Source: CADBRN01 sp050944685
Lineage (GTDB): Bacteria > Bacillota > Clostridia > Lachnospirales > Lachnospiraceae
Direction: 5' to 3'
NCBI GenBank assembly: GCA_050944685.1
Contig: JBMNRP010000004.1
Span: 80,148-144,147, forward strand
DNA: 64,000 nt
Each line of letters begins with the position of its first letter. The first letter of the stretch is position 1. A program made the position numbers and the translations under genes. Shown in pieces: positions 33,971 to 42,703 of the stretch. Below the pieces are notes generated by a model that worked only from the letters and a program-made list of their open reading frames with translations, was not told the DNA's origin and did not search any database.

Positions 33971-34825
33971 ATGGCAGACAAACAGGAGGTTCAACGTCTG
34001 ACGGATATCGCATATAAAATGCGTACAATGCTGATCGATTTGTGTGGAGCCTATGAGGGCTCTGTTCACATCGGAGGCGATCTTTCCATGACTGATCTGC
34101 TGGTAGGGCTGTTTCATCACGGCCTGAATGTCGATCCGAACGATATTCGCAATCCAGGGAGGGATCGTTTTATTCTCAGCAAGGGGCATGGCGCTGTCTG
34201 CATGTACATCGCCATGAGCCTGAGAGGTTTTTTTGATTATGACGAAATCGTAAAAACATATGGAAAACTTGACAGCAAATATGGAATGCATCCCTGCAGA
34301 AACCAGCTGCCCATGCTGGAATGTTCTTCCGGGTCCCTCGGACAGGGATTATCCATGGCGGTCGGTATGGCGATCTCCGGTAAACGGAAAAAAGAGGATC
34401 ACAGAATCGTCTGTATGCTTGGAGACGGAGAAACGTGCGAAGGCTCTGTCTGGGAAGCGGCAATGACGGCAAGCTCTTATGAGCTTGGCAATCTTGTGGC
34501 GGTGATTGATCGAAACAAGCAGATGATGTGCAGTTATCTGGAAAAGGATTTCATCAAACAGGAGCCCTATGCAGACAAATGGAAAGCGTTTGGCTGGAAT
34601 GTTATTGAAATCGATGGTCATGATATGAACGCCATCGTCGATGCGCTGGACAGCCTCCCGCCTACATCATCTGCAAGGCCGACCGCTATTGTCGCTCATA
34701 CCATTAAAGGAAAAGGTGTAGATTTCATGGAACACAATGTCGGCTGGCATGCAGGAAGCCTGAATGAAGAGGATTATAAGGCCGCCCGCAAGTCGCTGGC
34801 TAAAACATACGGAAGGGAGGAGTAA
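33971..34825 (+). CDS. Transketolase, N-terminal (thiamine-diphosphate binding) subunit
   Basis: 284 residues from ATG 33971 (TGGAGG upstream). ThDP pyrophosphate/Mg motif GDGETCEGSVWEAAMTAS...LVAVIDRNK, preceded by SKGHGAVCMY and ECSSGSLGQGLSMAVGMA, all as in transketolase first halves. The protein ends before the pyrimidine domain, which is a separate gene 2 bp downstream; split transketolases act as heterotetramers. Transfers a two-carbon ketol unit. Context (two dehydrogenases, sugar symporter, no kinase) hints at an unusual ketose substrate. Confidence 0.9.
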   Translation: MADKQEVQRLTDIAYKMRTMLIDLCGAYEGSVHIGGDLSMTDLLVGLFHHGLNVDPNDIRNPGRDRFILSKGHGAVCMYIAMSLRGFFDYDEIVKTYGKLDSKYGMHPCRNQLPMLECSSGSLGQGLSMAVGMAISGKRKKEDHRIVCMLGDGETCEGSVWEAAMTASSYELGNLVAVIDRNKQMMCSYLEKDFIKQEPYADKWKAFGWNVIEIDGHDMNAIVDALDSLPPTSSARPTAIVAHTIKGKGVDFMEHNVGWHAGSLNEEDYKAARKSLAKTYGREE

Positions 34826-34827
34826 CG

Positions 34828-35781
34828 ATGGCAGGTTCTTTTAACTTCGGAGAATGGATCTCCGCCAGATCTGTAATCGGTTCATCTCTTTATGAGATTG
34901 GTCAGGAAAATGAAAAGTTATACGTTTGCACACCGGATGTGGGCATGAGTCTTATCGAGTTTAAAAATGCGTTCCCGGAGCGCTATGTGGATGTCGGTAT
35001 TGCTGAGCAGAACTGTGTTGGCGTTGCAGCTGGTCTCGCTTTAGAGGGAAATATACCGGTTGTTATGGGAATGCTTCCATTTCTTTCAATGCGCTCCTGC
35101 GAACAGGTTCGTACGGCAGTGTGTTATCAGAATCTTTCGGTTCGTATTATCGGTACTGGCGGGGGACTGACTTCAGGAGGCGGTTCTACCCACAATGCCA
35201 TGGAAGATCTTGCGATCATGAAATCATTTGTCAATATGACCGTATTGTCAATAGGTGATCCGAATATGATTCGTGATATTCTCAAACTTTCCATGGATTA
35301 CGAAGGACCGATGTATATTCGTCTTTCTCAGGGGAAACATGACCGGCAGCTTTATGAACCAGGCACGATTCCGTTTACGATCGGAGGAAGCGTCACAGCA
35401 AGGAACGGAAAAGATGTTACCGTCTTCGCGCATGGCGAGATGGTCGGAGAGTCTCTGTATATGGCTGAGGATCTCGCCAGAGAAGGAATTGATGTCCGTG
35501 TTGTAGATATGTATACGATTAAACCTTTTGATGAAGAAGCGGTTAAAAAGGCCGTTGATGAGACCGGAAATATCGTGGTTTGGGAGGATCATCTGATGAG
35601 CGGCGGACTTGCCAGCAGCCTGTCGGATTATTTTATCGACAACAAGATCACACCGAAGACATTCAAGCGATTTGGTATTCCGCAAGTTTACGCAGGATTT
35701 GGTGATGCTGAAAGTCAGCGCGAAAAATATGGATATTCCCGAAATGATGTAAAGAAGTATATTGAAAATCTGATGAAGTAG
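34828..35781 (+). CDS. Transketolase, C-terminal (pyrimidine-binding) subunit
   Basis: 317 residues. The ThDP pyrimidine domain begins YEIGQENEKLYVCTPDV, catalytic Glu in DVGIAEQNCVGVAAGLALEG, His-rich loop GGGSTHNAMEDLAIMKSF, and the C-terminal transketolase domain GKDVTVFAHGEMV...VVDMYTIKPFDEEAV. GGAGGAG site; 2 bp after the partner subunit, so they are made together. Equal in layout to split enzymes of apiose and sulfofructose catabolism, among others; the substrate is not decidable from this sequence. Confidence 0.9.
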   Translation: MAGSFNFGEWISARSVIGSSLYEIGQENEKLYVCTPDVGMSLIEFKNAFPERYVDVGIAEQNCVGVAAGLALEGNIPVVMGMLPFLSMRSCEQVRTAVCYQNLSVRIIGTGGGLTSGGGSTHNAMEDLAIMKSFVNMTVLSIGDPNMIRDILKLSMDYEGPMYIRLSQGKHDRQLYEPGTIPFTIGGSVTARNGKDVTVFAHGEMVGESLYMAEDLAREGIDVRVVDMYTIKPFDEEAVKKAVDETGNIVVWEDHLMSGGLASSLSDYFIDNKITPKTFKRFGIPQVYAGFGDAESQREKYGYSRNDVKKYIENLMK

Positions 35782-35816
35782 CCATCAGTACCCAAGAAAT
35801 CAGAAAAGAGGAAATC

Positions 35817-37214
35817 ATGAGCGATAATGTTAGTTCCGCGGCGGCTGCGTCCGTGGATGAATATACAAAACTGAGTGTACCACGCAAAATAGGTTATGCG
35901 TGCGGCGATTTTGCCTGTAACATGTCCTGGTCTCTGGTTGGGTCTTATCTGGTTTTCTTCCTGACAGATGTTGCCCTGATCAAGGCCTCTACTGTCGGCC
36001 TGGTAATTTTTATTTCAAAATTCTGGGATGCGGTTAATGACCCTATCATCGGATCTCTGGCGGATAATACCCATTCCCGCTGGGGACGGTACCGGCCCTG
36101 GGTGATGTTTTCCTTTGTCCCCATGCTGGTTTTCAACGTTCTTACCTTTACCACTAATCTGGAGTGGTCCGAGACGGTCAGAACGGTCTGGGGTCTGGGC
36201 ATGTATTTTATTCTGGTTCTGCTGTACACAATGGTGAATGTCACCTACTCAGCGATGCCTGCAATGATGACGCGTGATACCGAAACCAGAAGTTCTCTGT
36301 CCAGCTACCGAATGACCGGAGCTTTTCTTGCGATGGTTATTCTCTCTGTTCTGACTTTGCGTATTGTAAATTTCTTTGGCGGCGGAGCTGCGGGTTATCG
36401 TAATGCTGCTATTGTTTTTTCTCTCATTGCGGTACCTTTCTTTATTATTACCTGTGTTTCCTGTCGGGAAGTTGTCACAGTGAAGGAAGAAAAGAGAAAA
36501 CATGTCAGTTTTATCAAACAGTTCGCGATATTGAAAGGAAACTGGCCTGTCTGGCAGATCGCTATTGCGTATCTGACATGGGGTGTTATTCAGGGCGGAT
36601 TCACTCTTCGTCTGTACTATTGCACGTATAATGCGGGAGACAGCATCCTCTATTCCAATACGCAGACGGTCTGGTCCGTATGTGGTATGATCGGCGCGTT
36701 CAGCGTTACTTTCCTGGTAAAAAAAGTGAAAAACAAAGGCACACTGGGCGGCTGGGCATTTACGCTCGTCGCAATCGGCTCTGCGATCAGCTTCTTCCTG
36801 CCCATCGAACAAGGCTGGGCGGTTGCATTATATTATGTGATGAACGCGGTCGTCGGTTTCGGCTCCGGAATGATGCTGGGCAATGTCTTTGGAATGATGC
36901 CGGATACTGCGGAATATACCTATTATAAGACCGGTGTATATGCGGCCGGTTTTCTGTCTACAGTAATCAATTTTATGCTCAAAGTAGGTCAGGCATTTGC
37001 TGTATCAGGTGCGTCTGTCATCTTGGATAAAGTCGGATATGTGGCAAATGAAAAGCAGACCGGTACCGTGCTGTTCACAATGAATTTTGGTGCGCATATG
37101 CTTGTTGCAATACTTGCAGTGATCGCTGCTATAGCAATGTTTTCTTATAAACTGGATAAGGATACATATAACGATATTGTGGCACATTTGAGAGAAAAGG
37201 GAATGGCAAACTGA
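35817..37214 (+). CDS. GPH-family (MelB-like) sugar:cation symporter
   Basis: 465 residues, twelve spans. Helix-1 signature YACGDFACNMSWSLVGSYLVFFLTDVA, then GLVIFISKFWDAVNDPIIGSLADNTHSRWGRYRPW, the MelB/GPH motif with the Asp residues of the cation site. The second half has GMIGAF and MMPDTAEYTYYKTG, the GPH mid-domain motif. Imports glycosides or polyols with Na+ or H+. Follows the transketolase pair by 35 bp and precedes a dehydrogenase, so it probably brings in the unphosphorylated substrate of the pathway. Confidence 0.88.
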   Translation: MSDNVSSAAAASVDEYTKLSVPRKIGYACGDFACNMSWSLVGSYLVFFLTDVALIKASTVGLVIFISKFWDAVNDPIIGSLADNTHSRWGRYRPWVMFSFVPMLVFNVLTFTTNLEWSETVRTVWGLGMYFILVLLYTMVNVTYSAMPAMMTRDTETRSSLSSYRMTGAFLAMVILSVLTLRIVNFFGGGAAGYRNAAIVFSLIAVPFFIITCVSCREVVTVKEEKRKHVSFIKQFAILKGNWPVWQIAIAYLTWGVIQGGFTLRLYYCTYNAGDSILYSNTQTVWSVCGMIGAFSVTFLVKKVKNKGTLGGWAFTLVAIGSAISFFLPIEQGWAVALYYVMNAVVGFGSGMMLGNVFGMMPDTAEYTYYKTGVYAAGFLSTVINFMLKVGQAFAVSGASVILDKVGYVANEKQTGTVLFTMNFGAHMLVAILAVIAAIAMFSYKLDKDTYNDIVAHLREKGMAN

Positions 37215-37240
37215 TTATTAATAAATAAAAGGAGAAGAAA

Positions 37241-38260
37241 ATGGCTACAATGAAACAACTGTGGTGGACGGAGAAAGATCATATCGAGCTGAAGGATGTA
37301 GAAATCCCGGAAGTTAAGCCCAATGAAGTAAAAGTAAAAATTGCATATGCGGCGATCTGCGCGTCAGATGTGCATCAAGTGTCCATGGGTGTTATGGGGG
37401 CGAAGCCCCCGGCACCGTTAGGACACGAGGCTTCAGGAACGTTGGTCGAAATCGGAGAAGAAGCAGCGAGGGCAGGCTACAAGGTGGGAGACAAGGTTAC
37501 GATGTTTCCTGTTTCTCATTGCGGCCAGTGTGAATGGTGCAAGAGAGGCATGGAGCAGTACTGTACAAATGCCAAGGCAACCGGGGCCTTTGCGGAATAT
37601 GTTGTTACCGATGTTAAGACGGTTTATAAATTGCCAGATGATGCGGATATGATGAAGTATGCGCTCGTAGAACCCACAACCTGCTGCCTTCGCGCAATGG
37701 ATCTTGCCCCGATACGCCACGGAGCTACAGTTGCGATTGCGGGCGTCGGAGGAATCGGCAGCATTATGCTGAATCAGATTGTACTCTCAGGAGCTTCCAG
37801 AATTACTGCTATTGAACCCGTGGAAGATAAACGGAAAATGGCGCTTGATATGGGAGCACTTCATGTCATTGATCCTTTTAATGAGAATGTGGTCGAGCGT
37901 GCTATGGAAATCACGGACGGATATGGCTTTGACTATGTATTTGAGATGTCCGGATCGCCTAAAGCAGCACAGACTCCTCTGGATATCTTGGCCCGCTGTG
38001 GAACTGCCGTATATTTTGCCGTATTTCCACCGACTTACGAAATGCCACTCAATCTGCATTCACTGTACATGAAAGAAGGGCGAATTCAGACAGTTTTCAC
38101 ATCCACACAAATTGTCCCTCGTGCCATCAATCAGATTGAGCGTATGCAGACGGAAAAAATTATCGGAAAGGTAATGCCTCTCAGCCAGGCGGTAGAGAGC
38201 TTTGACGTTTTTAATACACACCAGTATTGTAAAATCCTTCTGGATTGCAGTAAGCCGTAA
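37241..38260 (+). CDS. Zinc-binding alcohol/polyol dehydrogenase (MDR)
   Basis: 339 residues. CAICASDVH and LGHEASG (catalytic zinc), CGQCEWCKRGMEQYC (structural zinc), IAGVGGIGSIMLNQ Rossmann loop with IEPVEDKR downstream. Related to, but clearly distinct from, the enzyme at 31456, so the two probably act on different steps or redox partners. AAAGGAG precedes ATG. Last gene of the transketolase operon; ends at the terminator 38298-38344. Confidence 0.86.
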   Translation: MATMKQLWWTEKDHIELKDVEIPEVKPNEVKVKIAYAAICASDVHQVSMGVMGAKPPAPLGHEASGTLVEIGEEAARAGYKVGDKVTMFPVSHCGQCEWCKRGMEQYCTNAKATGAFAEYVVTDVKTVYKLPDDADMMKYALVEPTTCCLRAMDLAPIRHGATVAIAGVGGIGSIMLNQIVLSGASRITAIEPVEDKRKMALDMGALHVIDPFNENVVERAMEITDGYGFDYVFEMSGSPKAAQTPLDILARCGTAVYFAVFPPTYEMPLNLHSLYMKEGRIQTVFTSTQIVPRAINQIERMQTEKIIGKVMPLSQAVESFDVFNTHQYCKILLDCSKP

Positions 38261-38297
38261 TAAGAGCATCCAATAACCTTGGTCTTCATCAAGAAGT

Positions 38298-38344
38298 GGC
38301 TGTTGCATTAAGCTGAAAAGTACAATGCAACAGTCCTTTTTTTG
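38298..38344 (+). terminator. Terminator of the transketolase operon
   Basis: CTGTTGCATT / AATGCAACAG stem with a 12-nt loop and TCCTTTTTTT, 38 bp after the dehydrogenase stop. Confidence 0.9.
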
Positions 38345-38380
38345 TCTCCAATCGTTATTTTACATCAGCAGGTATTTACA

Positions 38381-38420
38381 GTTTAGGAATTGTTCAGCTG
38401 TGTGGAAACGACAGTTTATA
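38381..38420 (+). promoter_or_regulatory. Direct-repeat activator site and -10 of surface locus B (site 2)
   Basis: GTTTAG (38381-38386), GTTCAG (38392-38397), period 11, and TTTATA (38415-38420), identical in spacing to site 1 at 11785. Similarity to site 1 continues through and beyond the -10 (CAGTTTATACCTG). Implies shared control of loci A and B by the response regulator at 13607. Confidence 0.5.
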
Positions 38421-38476
38421 CCTGCCTGTTATATTCAATACAATTCCAGATATGATTTGAATACGAAGGTTCGTAC

Positions 38477-38516
38477 ATAGATACAGAGCAGACAACATTC
38501 AAAATGATTCAGTCAT
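38477..38516 (+). pseudogene. Vestigial start of a PAP2 phosphatase gene
   Basis: At the position matching the PAP2 start in the locus A leader, this sequence reads I-D-T-E-Q-T-T-F-K-M-I-Q-S where the intact gene has M-G-T-E-I-Q-I-L-N-A-I-Q-S. ATG has become ATA and the Shine-Dalgarno is degraded. Beyond IQS similarity stops and the GT2-GtrA Shine-Dalgarno begins. Only about 13 codons are left. Confidence 0.5.
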
Positions 38517-38541
38517 TTACTGGTGGCACAGGAGGTATCGC

Positions 38542-39588
38542 ATGAATGCAGCAGTTCTGATTCCGGCCTATCAGCCGGAGACAATTCTGAAAGATCTGGT
38601 TGAGAAACTGCTTTCCTATGATTGCAGGGTCATCGTTGTAGATGACGGAAGCGGTGTCCTCTATCAGAAGATGTTTCAGGAACTGGGAAATCGGTGTACG
38701 GTGCTTCACCACGATGTCAATCTTGGGAAGGGTGAAGCAATCCGGACCGGGCTCCGCTACATAGAAAAGGGAATGGAAGACTGTTCCGTTATCGGAGTTA
38801 TGGACGCAGACGGTCAGCATATCCCGGATGATATGCTGCGGGTTCTGAACCGGGCCAATATGCATCCTTATGCGTTCGTTCTCGGCTGCCGGGACATAAA
38901 AAAGATGCCGTTTCGCTCCAGAATCGGGAATCATCTGACCCGGAAAGTTTTCTATCACCTGTATCATCTGAAGATTTCCGATACGCAGACCGGCATGCGC
39001 GCTTTTTCCAGATCATTCATTCCCAGGCTGCTTGAAGTGGATGGCAGCAGATATGAATACGAAATGAATGTGCTGTCTGAGATTGCGAGACAAAAGATAC
39101 CGGTCGAGGAGGTTCGGATCCATACGATTTACAGAGATTCCCATAACTCTACTTCACACTTTCACATTATACGGGATTCTTTTCTGATCTATAAAAAACT
39201 GCTTCTGTTCGCGATGTCGTCTTTGTCGGGATTCGTTATCGACTATAGTTTGTTTGCTGTTCTGACCCTGGCGTTTCCCAAAACCTCTTCATTTTTGCTG
39301 ACGGCGAATGTCATCGCCAGAGTGATCAGCGGATTCTGCAATTATCATATCAATTGTCGTCTGGTGTTTCATGAGAGAGGGGAAGCGTCAACGGCGTGGC
39401 AGTATTTTCTTCTGGCATGCGGAATACTGGTCATGAACAACTTCATTTTAACAGCCTATACACAGACATTGCGGATTCCGGTTTATATCGCAAAGCTTTT
39501 GACGGAGATCACATTGTTTATCTTCAGCTGGCTCATACAGAGTTCATTGATTTTCCGGAAGAAAATGAGGATGCAGGCGCATGTATAA
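38542..39588 (+). CDS. GT2 (polyprenyl-phosphate glycosyltransferase) fused to GtrA-like flippase, locus B
   Basis: 348 residues. GT2 domain about residues 1-205: VLIPAYQPE, VVDDGSG, HHDVNLGKGEAIRTG, DADGQH, and DTQTGMRAF. GtrA domain about 218-340 with four spans (LSGFVIDYSLFAVL, ISGFCNYHINCRLVFHE). AGGAGGT precedes ATG. Makes and flips an undecaprenyl-phosphate sugar by analogy with the family. First gene of locus B; its stop overlaps the glycosidase start by 8 bp. Paralogue of 6061-7176, with clearly diverged sequence. Confidence 0.88.
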   Translation: MNAAVLIPAYQPETILKDLVEKLLSYDCRVIVVDDGSGVLYQKMFQELGNRCTVLHHDVNLGKGEAIRTGLRYIEKGMEDCSVIGVMDADGQHIPDDMLRVLNRANMHPYAFVLGCRDIKKMPFRSRIGNHLTRKVFYHLYHLKISDTQTGMRAFSRSFIPRLLEVDGSRYEYEMNVLSEIARQKIPVEEVRIHTIYRDSHNSTSHFHIIRDSFLIYKKLLLFAMSSLSGFVIDYSLFAVLTLAFPKTSSFLLTANVIARVISGFCNYHINCRLVFHERGEASTAWQYFLLACGILVMNNFILTAYTQTLRIPVYIAKLLTEITLFIFSWLIQSSLIFRKKMRMQAHV

Positions 39589-40600
39589 AGAAGGCGGCAG
39601 GCGGATGATGAAACGAAAAGCATTGATGATGATATTCGATCTGATCTGTGCGGCTGTGCTGGTTCTTGCTGTCTGGATTGGCTGCTATAAAATTCCACAG
39701 GGCGGAATACAGGCGAAAACCATTTCGGGACTTACGGCTGCAGCGGCTCAGAATACGGGGTCGGCGGTAAATACGGCCAACTGGAGGACAAAGTTTGCGG
39801 ACAAGTTTACGGATACCGTCGTGAAAACGGATAACACATATACCAGTCCGGATATTGCTGTTTTTCTGAGCAGAAAACATTATGATACCGGGAAAATGGA
39901 TGTGGCGGAATATGGGAAACATCGCAAATACGGAACGCAGATTTCATACGTTCTTGCCGATATTTATATTGCGGATATCCGCTGCCTCCAGACCTCGTTT
40001 GCGCAGGACACCTACGGTGTAGGATATACCGAGAAACTTTCCGGGATGGCGAGCCGTCTCGGAGCGGTTCTTGCAGTAAATGGCGATTCTTACAGCAACA
40101 ACCGTAACCGTGATAACGGAACAATTATTCGAAACGGTGTGGTTTATCGTTCTGCTCAGACGGATACGGAAACATGCGTTCTGAATAAAGATGGAACGAT
40201 GCAGATTTATCAGCCCGGAACGGTCAATCTCGACACATTGCTTCAAAACGGAGCGTATCAGAGCTGGGTTTTCGGGCCGAGCCTTCTGAACGAGGACGGA
40301 ACAGCCAAAACAGATTTCCTGACACGGGATTATCTGAAAGAGTCTCATCCGCGAACGGCCATCGGTTATTATGAACCGGGACATTATTGCCTGCTGCTGG
40401 TGGATGGCAGACAGAGTACTTCAAGGGGCATGTTCCTGGATGAAATGTCCAGACTGTTTGCGGATCTGGGATGTAAGGTTGCTTACAATCTCGACGGAGG
40501 CCATTGCTCTTTCATGTATTTTAACGGAGGCATAACCAACAATCCGTATAAACCGGAACACGAGATATCGGACGGAATTATCCTGAAACACACGGCATAA
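39581..40600 (+). CDS. Phosphodiester glycosidase (NAGPA-domain) exported protein, locus B
   Basis: 339 residues from ATG 39581 (GAGGA 9 bp upstream); ATG 39605 or 39608 would skip eight or nine residues. Basic start, one span at about residues 17-35, then a shorter linker than the locus A paralogue. NAGPA-domain landmarks: AVLAVNGDSYSNNRNRDNGTIIRNG, HPRTAIGY, YNLDGGHCSFMYFNGG, where the paralogue has DGGGSTTMYF. The Gly-to-His change in the signature loop may alter specificity. Expected to act outside the membrane on sugar phosphodiesters. Confidence 0.82.
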   Translation: MYKEGGRRMMKRKALMMIFDLICAAVLVLAVWIGCYKIPQGGIQAKTISGLTAAAAQNTGSAVNTANWRTKFADKFTDTVVKTDNTYTSPDIAVFLSRKHYDTGKMDVAEYGKHRKYGTQISYVLADIYIADIRCLQTSFAQDTYGVGYTEKLSGMASRLGAVLAVNGDSYSNNRNRDNGTIIRNGVVYRSAQTDTETCVLNKDGTMQIYQPGTVNLDTLLQNGAYQSWVFGPSLLNEDGTAKTDFLTRDYLKESHPRTAIGYYEPGHYCLLLVDGRQSTSRGMFLDEMSRLFADLGCKVAYNLDGGHCSFMYFNGGITNNPYKPEHEISDGIILKHTA

Positions 40601-40616
40601 TACGGGGTATCGTGAC

Positions 40617-40889
40617 ATGAAAAAATATAAAGAAACCATTCGTGCGGCAATGCTTCACATCGCTTTGATCTGCGGGATCGTTATTTTGACGGCGGGCATT
40701 CTGGACTGGTTTAATCCATACATGAATTTTTCCGGACAGATACGTCCGATTGAAATCGTACAGGTTGGTGCTTTGATGTTTCTGGTGTTTACAACAGAAA
40801 ATCGGGAGGTCAGAGTGAAACACAGGAATGGGAAAACCCATATGAAAAGACAGTTGAAATCAAGGGCGGCAAAGGAGAATAGAGCATGA
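40617..40889 (+). CDS. Small two-span membrane protein of locus B
   Basis: 90 residues, unrecognised. Spans at about residues 11-31 and 46-60; a strongly basic C-terminus (RVKHRNGKTHMKRQLKSRAAKENR) should face the cytosol. The stop overlaps the GT4 start by ATGA. In position it matches the 134-residue membrane protein that follows the glycosidase in locus A. Likely an accessory of the flippase or glycosyltransferase; no direct evidence. Confidence 0.55.
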   Translation: MKKYKETIRAAMLHIALICGIVILTAGILDWFNPYMNFSGQIRPIEIVQVGALMFLVFTTENREVRVKHRNGKTHMKRQLKSRAAKENRA

Positions 40890-42088
40890 AAGTTCTGATT
40901 ACTACAGACTGGTATCTTCCCGCCGTTAACGGAGTCGTGACCAGTGTGGTGAATCTCCGGAAAGAGCTGCTGGCCCGCGGAGTGGACGTAAGGATTCTGA
41001 CATTGGCGGATGACGGAGTATATCACACGGAAGGAAATGTTCTTTATCTTCCATCTGTCGATATGTCCCGGGTCTATCCCGGGGCGAGGGCTCGTCTGCG
41101 GACGGATGGAAGAGCCGTGCGTGAATTGATTCAATGGGATCCGGACATCGTTCACAGCCAGTGTGAGTTTTCAACCTTCCATGCCGCCCGGATAATCGCG
41201 AGGGCATGCGGCTGTCCGCAGGTTCACACCTATCACACATTATATGAAGATTTTATTCATTATTTAGTACCGAGTACCTTACTGGGAAAACGAGGTGCCA
41301 GAATCCTGACGTCCAGTGTGTGCCGGAAAGTGAGACATGTCATCGTTCCTTCGGAAAAAACGAAAGAACTGCTTCAGCGATATCATGTAAAAACGCCGAT
41401 TACCTGTATTCCGACCGGTGTCGAAACCGATCCTTTTTCTGAAGACAGCGCGGAGCAGGAAAGAGAACAGCTCCGCTCACGCTACGGGATATCCAGAGAG
41501 GATGTTGTTCTTTTATACGCAGGACGTCTCGCGATGGAAAAGAATCTGGACGAAGTGCTTTACCTGTTTTCGCGCTGGGCGGCTCCGTCAAACAAACTGG
41601 TTTTAGTGGGGGACGGACCTTATCGTCCGGAATTGGAATGTCTTGTCCGGAAATTGAAACTTACAGATCATGTCATTTTTACAGGAATGATTCCTCCGAA
41701 GGATATGGGATATTATTACAGGATGGGAGATATCTTTGTCAGCGCTTCCAGAAGTGAAACACAGGGGCTGACCTATTTTGAGGCGATGGCATGCGGGCTG
41801 CCGCTTCTGTGTTTTGACGATCCCTGCCTTGATCATGTTCTGATTTCAGGAAAAAACGGATTCGCTTACAGCAATGAGCGTGAATACGCGGAATCGCTTC
41901 AAATGCTCACTGCGTCCGCAGCGCTGAGAAAAATACTGGGGAACCATGGGAAAGAGATCGTGCAGTCGAATTATTCCGCGGGGGCCTTTGCGGAAGCCGT
42001 TCTGAATGTGTACCGGCAGGTCTTAAGTACACGAAGGCTGCAGGGAAGAAGGAGCTTCTATGGAGCAGCGTCGAAACAGGTCGGTTAG
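40886..42088 (+). CDS. GT4-family glycosyltransferase (diacylglycerol glucosyltransferase-like)
   Basis: 400 residues, GT-B fold. N-terminal GVVTSVVNLRKELLARGVDV glycine loop, HTYHTLYEDFIHYL acceptor region as in lipid glycosyltransferases, IPTGVETDPF, LLYAGRLAMEKNLDEVL, and the EX7E donor motif SETQGLTYFEAMACGLPLL. Similar in design to processive diacylglycerol glucosyltransferases, so a membrane-lipid acceptor is plausible. Coupled upstream (ATGA) and overlaps the VTT gene by 29 bp. Confidence 0.85.
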   Translation: MKVLITTDWYLPAVNGVVTSVVNLRKELLARGVDVRILTLADDGVYHTEGNVLYLPSVDMSRVYPGARARLRTDGRAVRELIQWDPDIVHSQCEFSTFHAARIIARACGCPQVHTYHTLYEDFIHYLVPSTLLGKRGARILTSSVCRKVRHVIVPSEKTKELLQRYHVKTPITCIPTGVETDPFSEDSAEQEREQLRSRYGISREDVVLLYAGRLAMEKNLDEVLYLFSRWAAPSNKLVLVGDGPYRPELECLVRKLKLTDHVIFTGMIPPKDMGYYYRMGDIFVSASRSETQGLTYFEAMACGLPLLCFDDPCLDHVLISGKNGFAYSNEREYAESLQMLTASAALRKILGNHGKEIVQSNYSAGAFAEAVLNVYRQVLSTRRLQGRRSFYGAASKQVG

Positions 42089-42659
42089 AAATATTATCGC
42101 GATCGCCGGTCTGATTATCTGCCTGATCGGCTGCTGCTGGCTTTGGAAAGGCGGATATTTGTCCTCACGGCAGAAGATTGAGCAGAGTCTGCAGCAGTTC
42201 GGTATACTTGCCCCGCTTGTTTTTATCGCGCTTCAGGCAGTACAGGTGGTGATTCCCATTATGCCGGGCGGCATCAGCTGCCTCGTCGGTGTTCTGATGT
42301 TCGGAGCATGGAAGGGATTTCTTTATAATTACATAGGGATTTGCATCGGCTCCGTGCTTGCCTTCCTTCTTGCGAGAAAATGTGGAATGCCTCTGATCCG
42401 AAAGCTGTTTTCCGAGAAACTGTTTGAGCGGTATCAGAAATGGACGAATGAAAATAACAGATTCACCAGACTGTTTGCCATTGCGATCTTTCTTCCGGTA
42501 GCTCCGGATGATTTCCTGTGTTTCCTGGCAGGAACCACGACGATGCCGCTGAAAGTGTTTACGTGGATCATTCTTCTGGGCAAGCCCGGAGCTATCGCGC
42601 TGTACAGTCTCGGCCTGACAGGAATTTTCAACCGGATTTTTCCGGCTTTAGCAGGCTGA
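42060..42659 (+). CDS. TVP38/TMEM64-type VTT-domain (DedA superfamily) membrane protein
   Basis: 199 residues with about six hydrophobic segments. VTT-domain hallmarks: MPGGISCLVGVLMFGAWKGFLYNYIGICIGSVLAFLLARKCG, and RLFAIAIFLPVAPDDFLCFLAGTT with the re-entrant loop. DedA-superfamily members move phospholipids or undecaprenyl phosphate between leaflets; the specific substrate here is inferred from its glycosyltransferase neighbours. AAGGAG site. Complements DUF368 of locus A. Confidence 0.8.
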   Translation: MEQRRNRSVRNIIAIAGLIICLIGCCWLWKGGYLSSRQKIEQSLQQFGILAPLVFIALQAVQVVIPIMPGGISCLVGVLMFGAWKGFLYNYIGICIGSVLAFLLARKCGMPLIRKLFSEKLFERYQKWTNENNRFTRLFAIAIFLPVAPDDFLCFLAGTTTMPLKVFTWIILLGKPGAIALYSLGLTGIFNRIFPALAG

Positions 42660-42703
42660 TTGATTACGCCGGGAAGCAGCCGGGAAATAAGAGAGGTGAG
42701 GAA

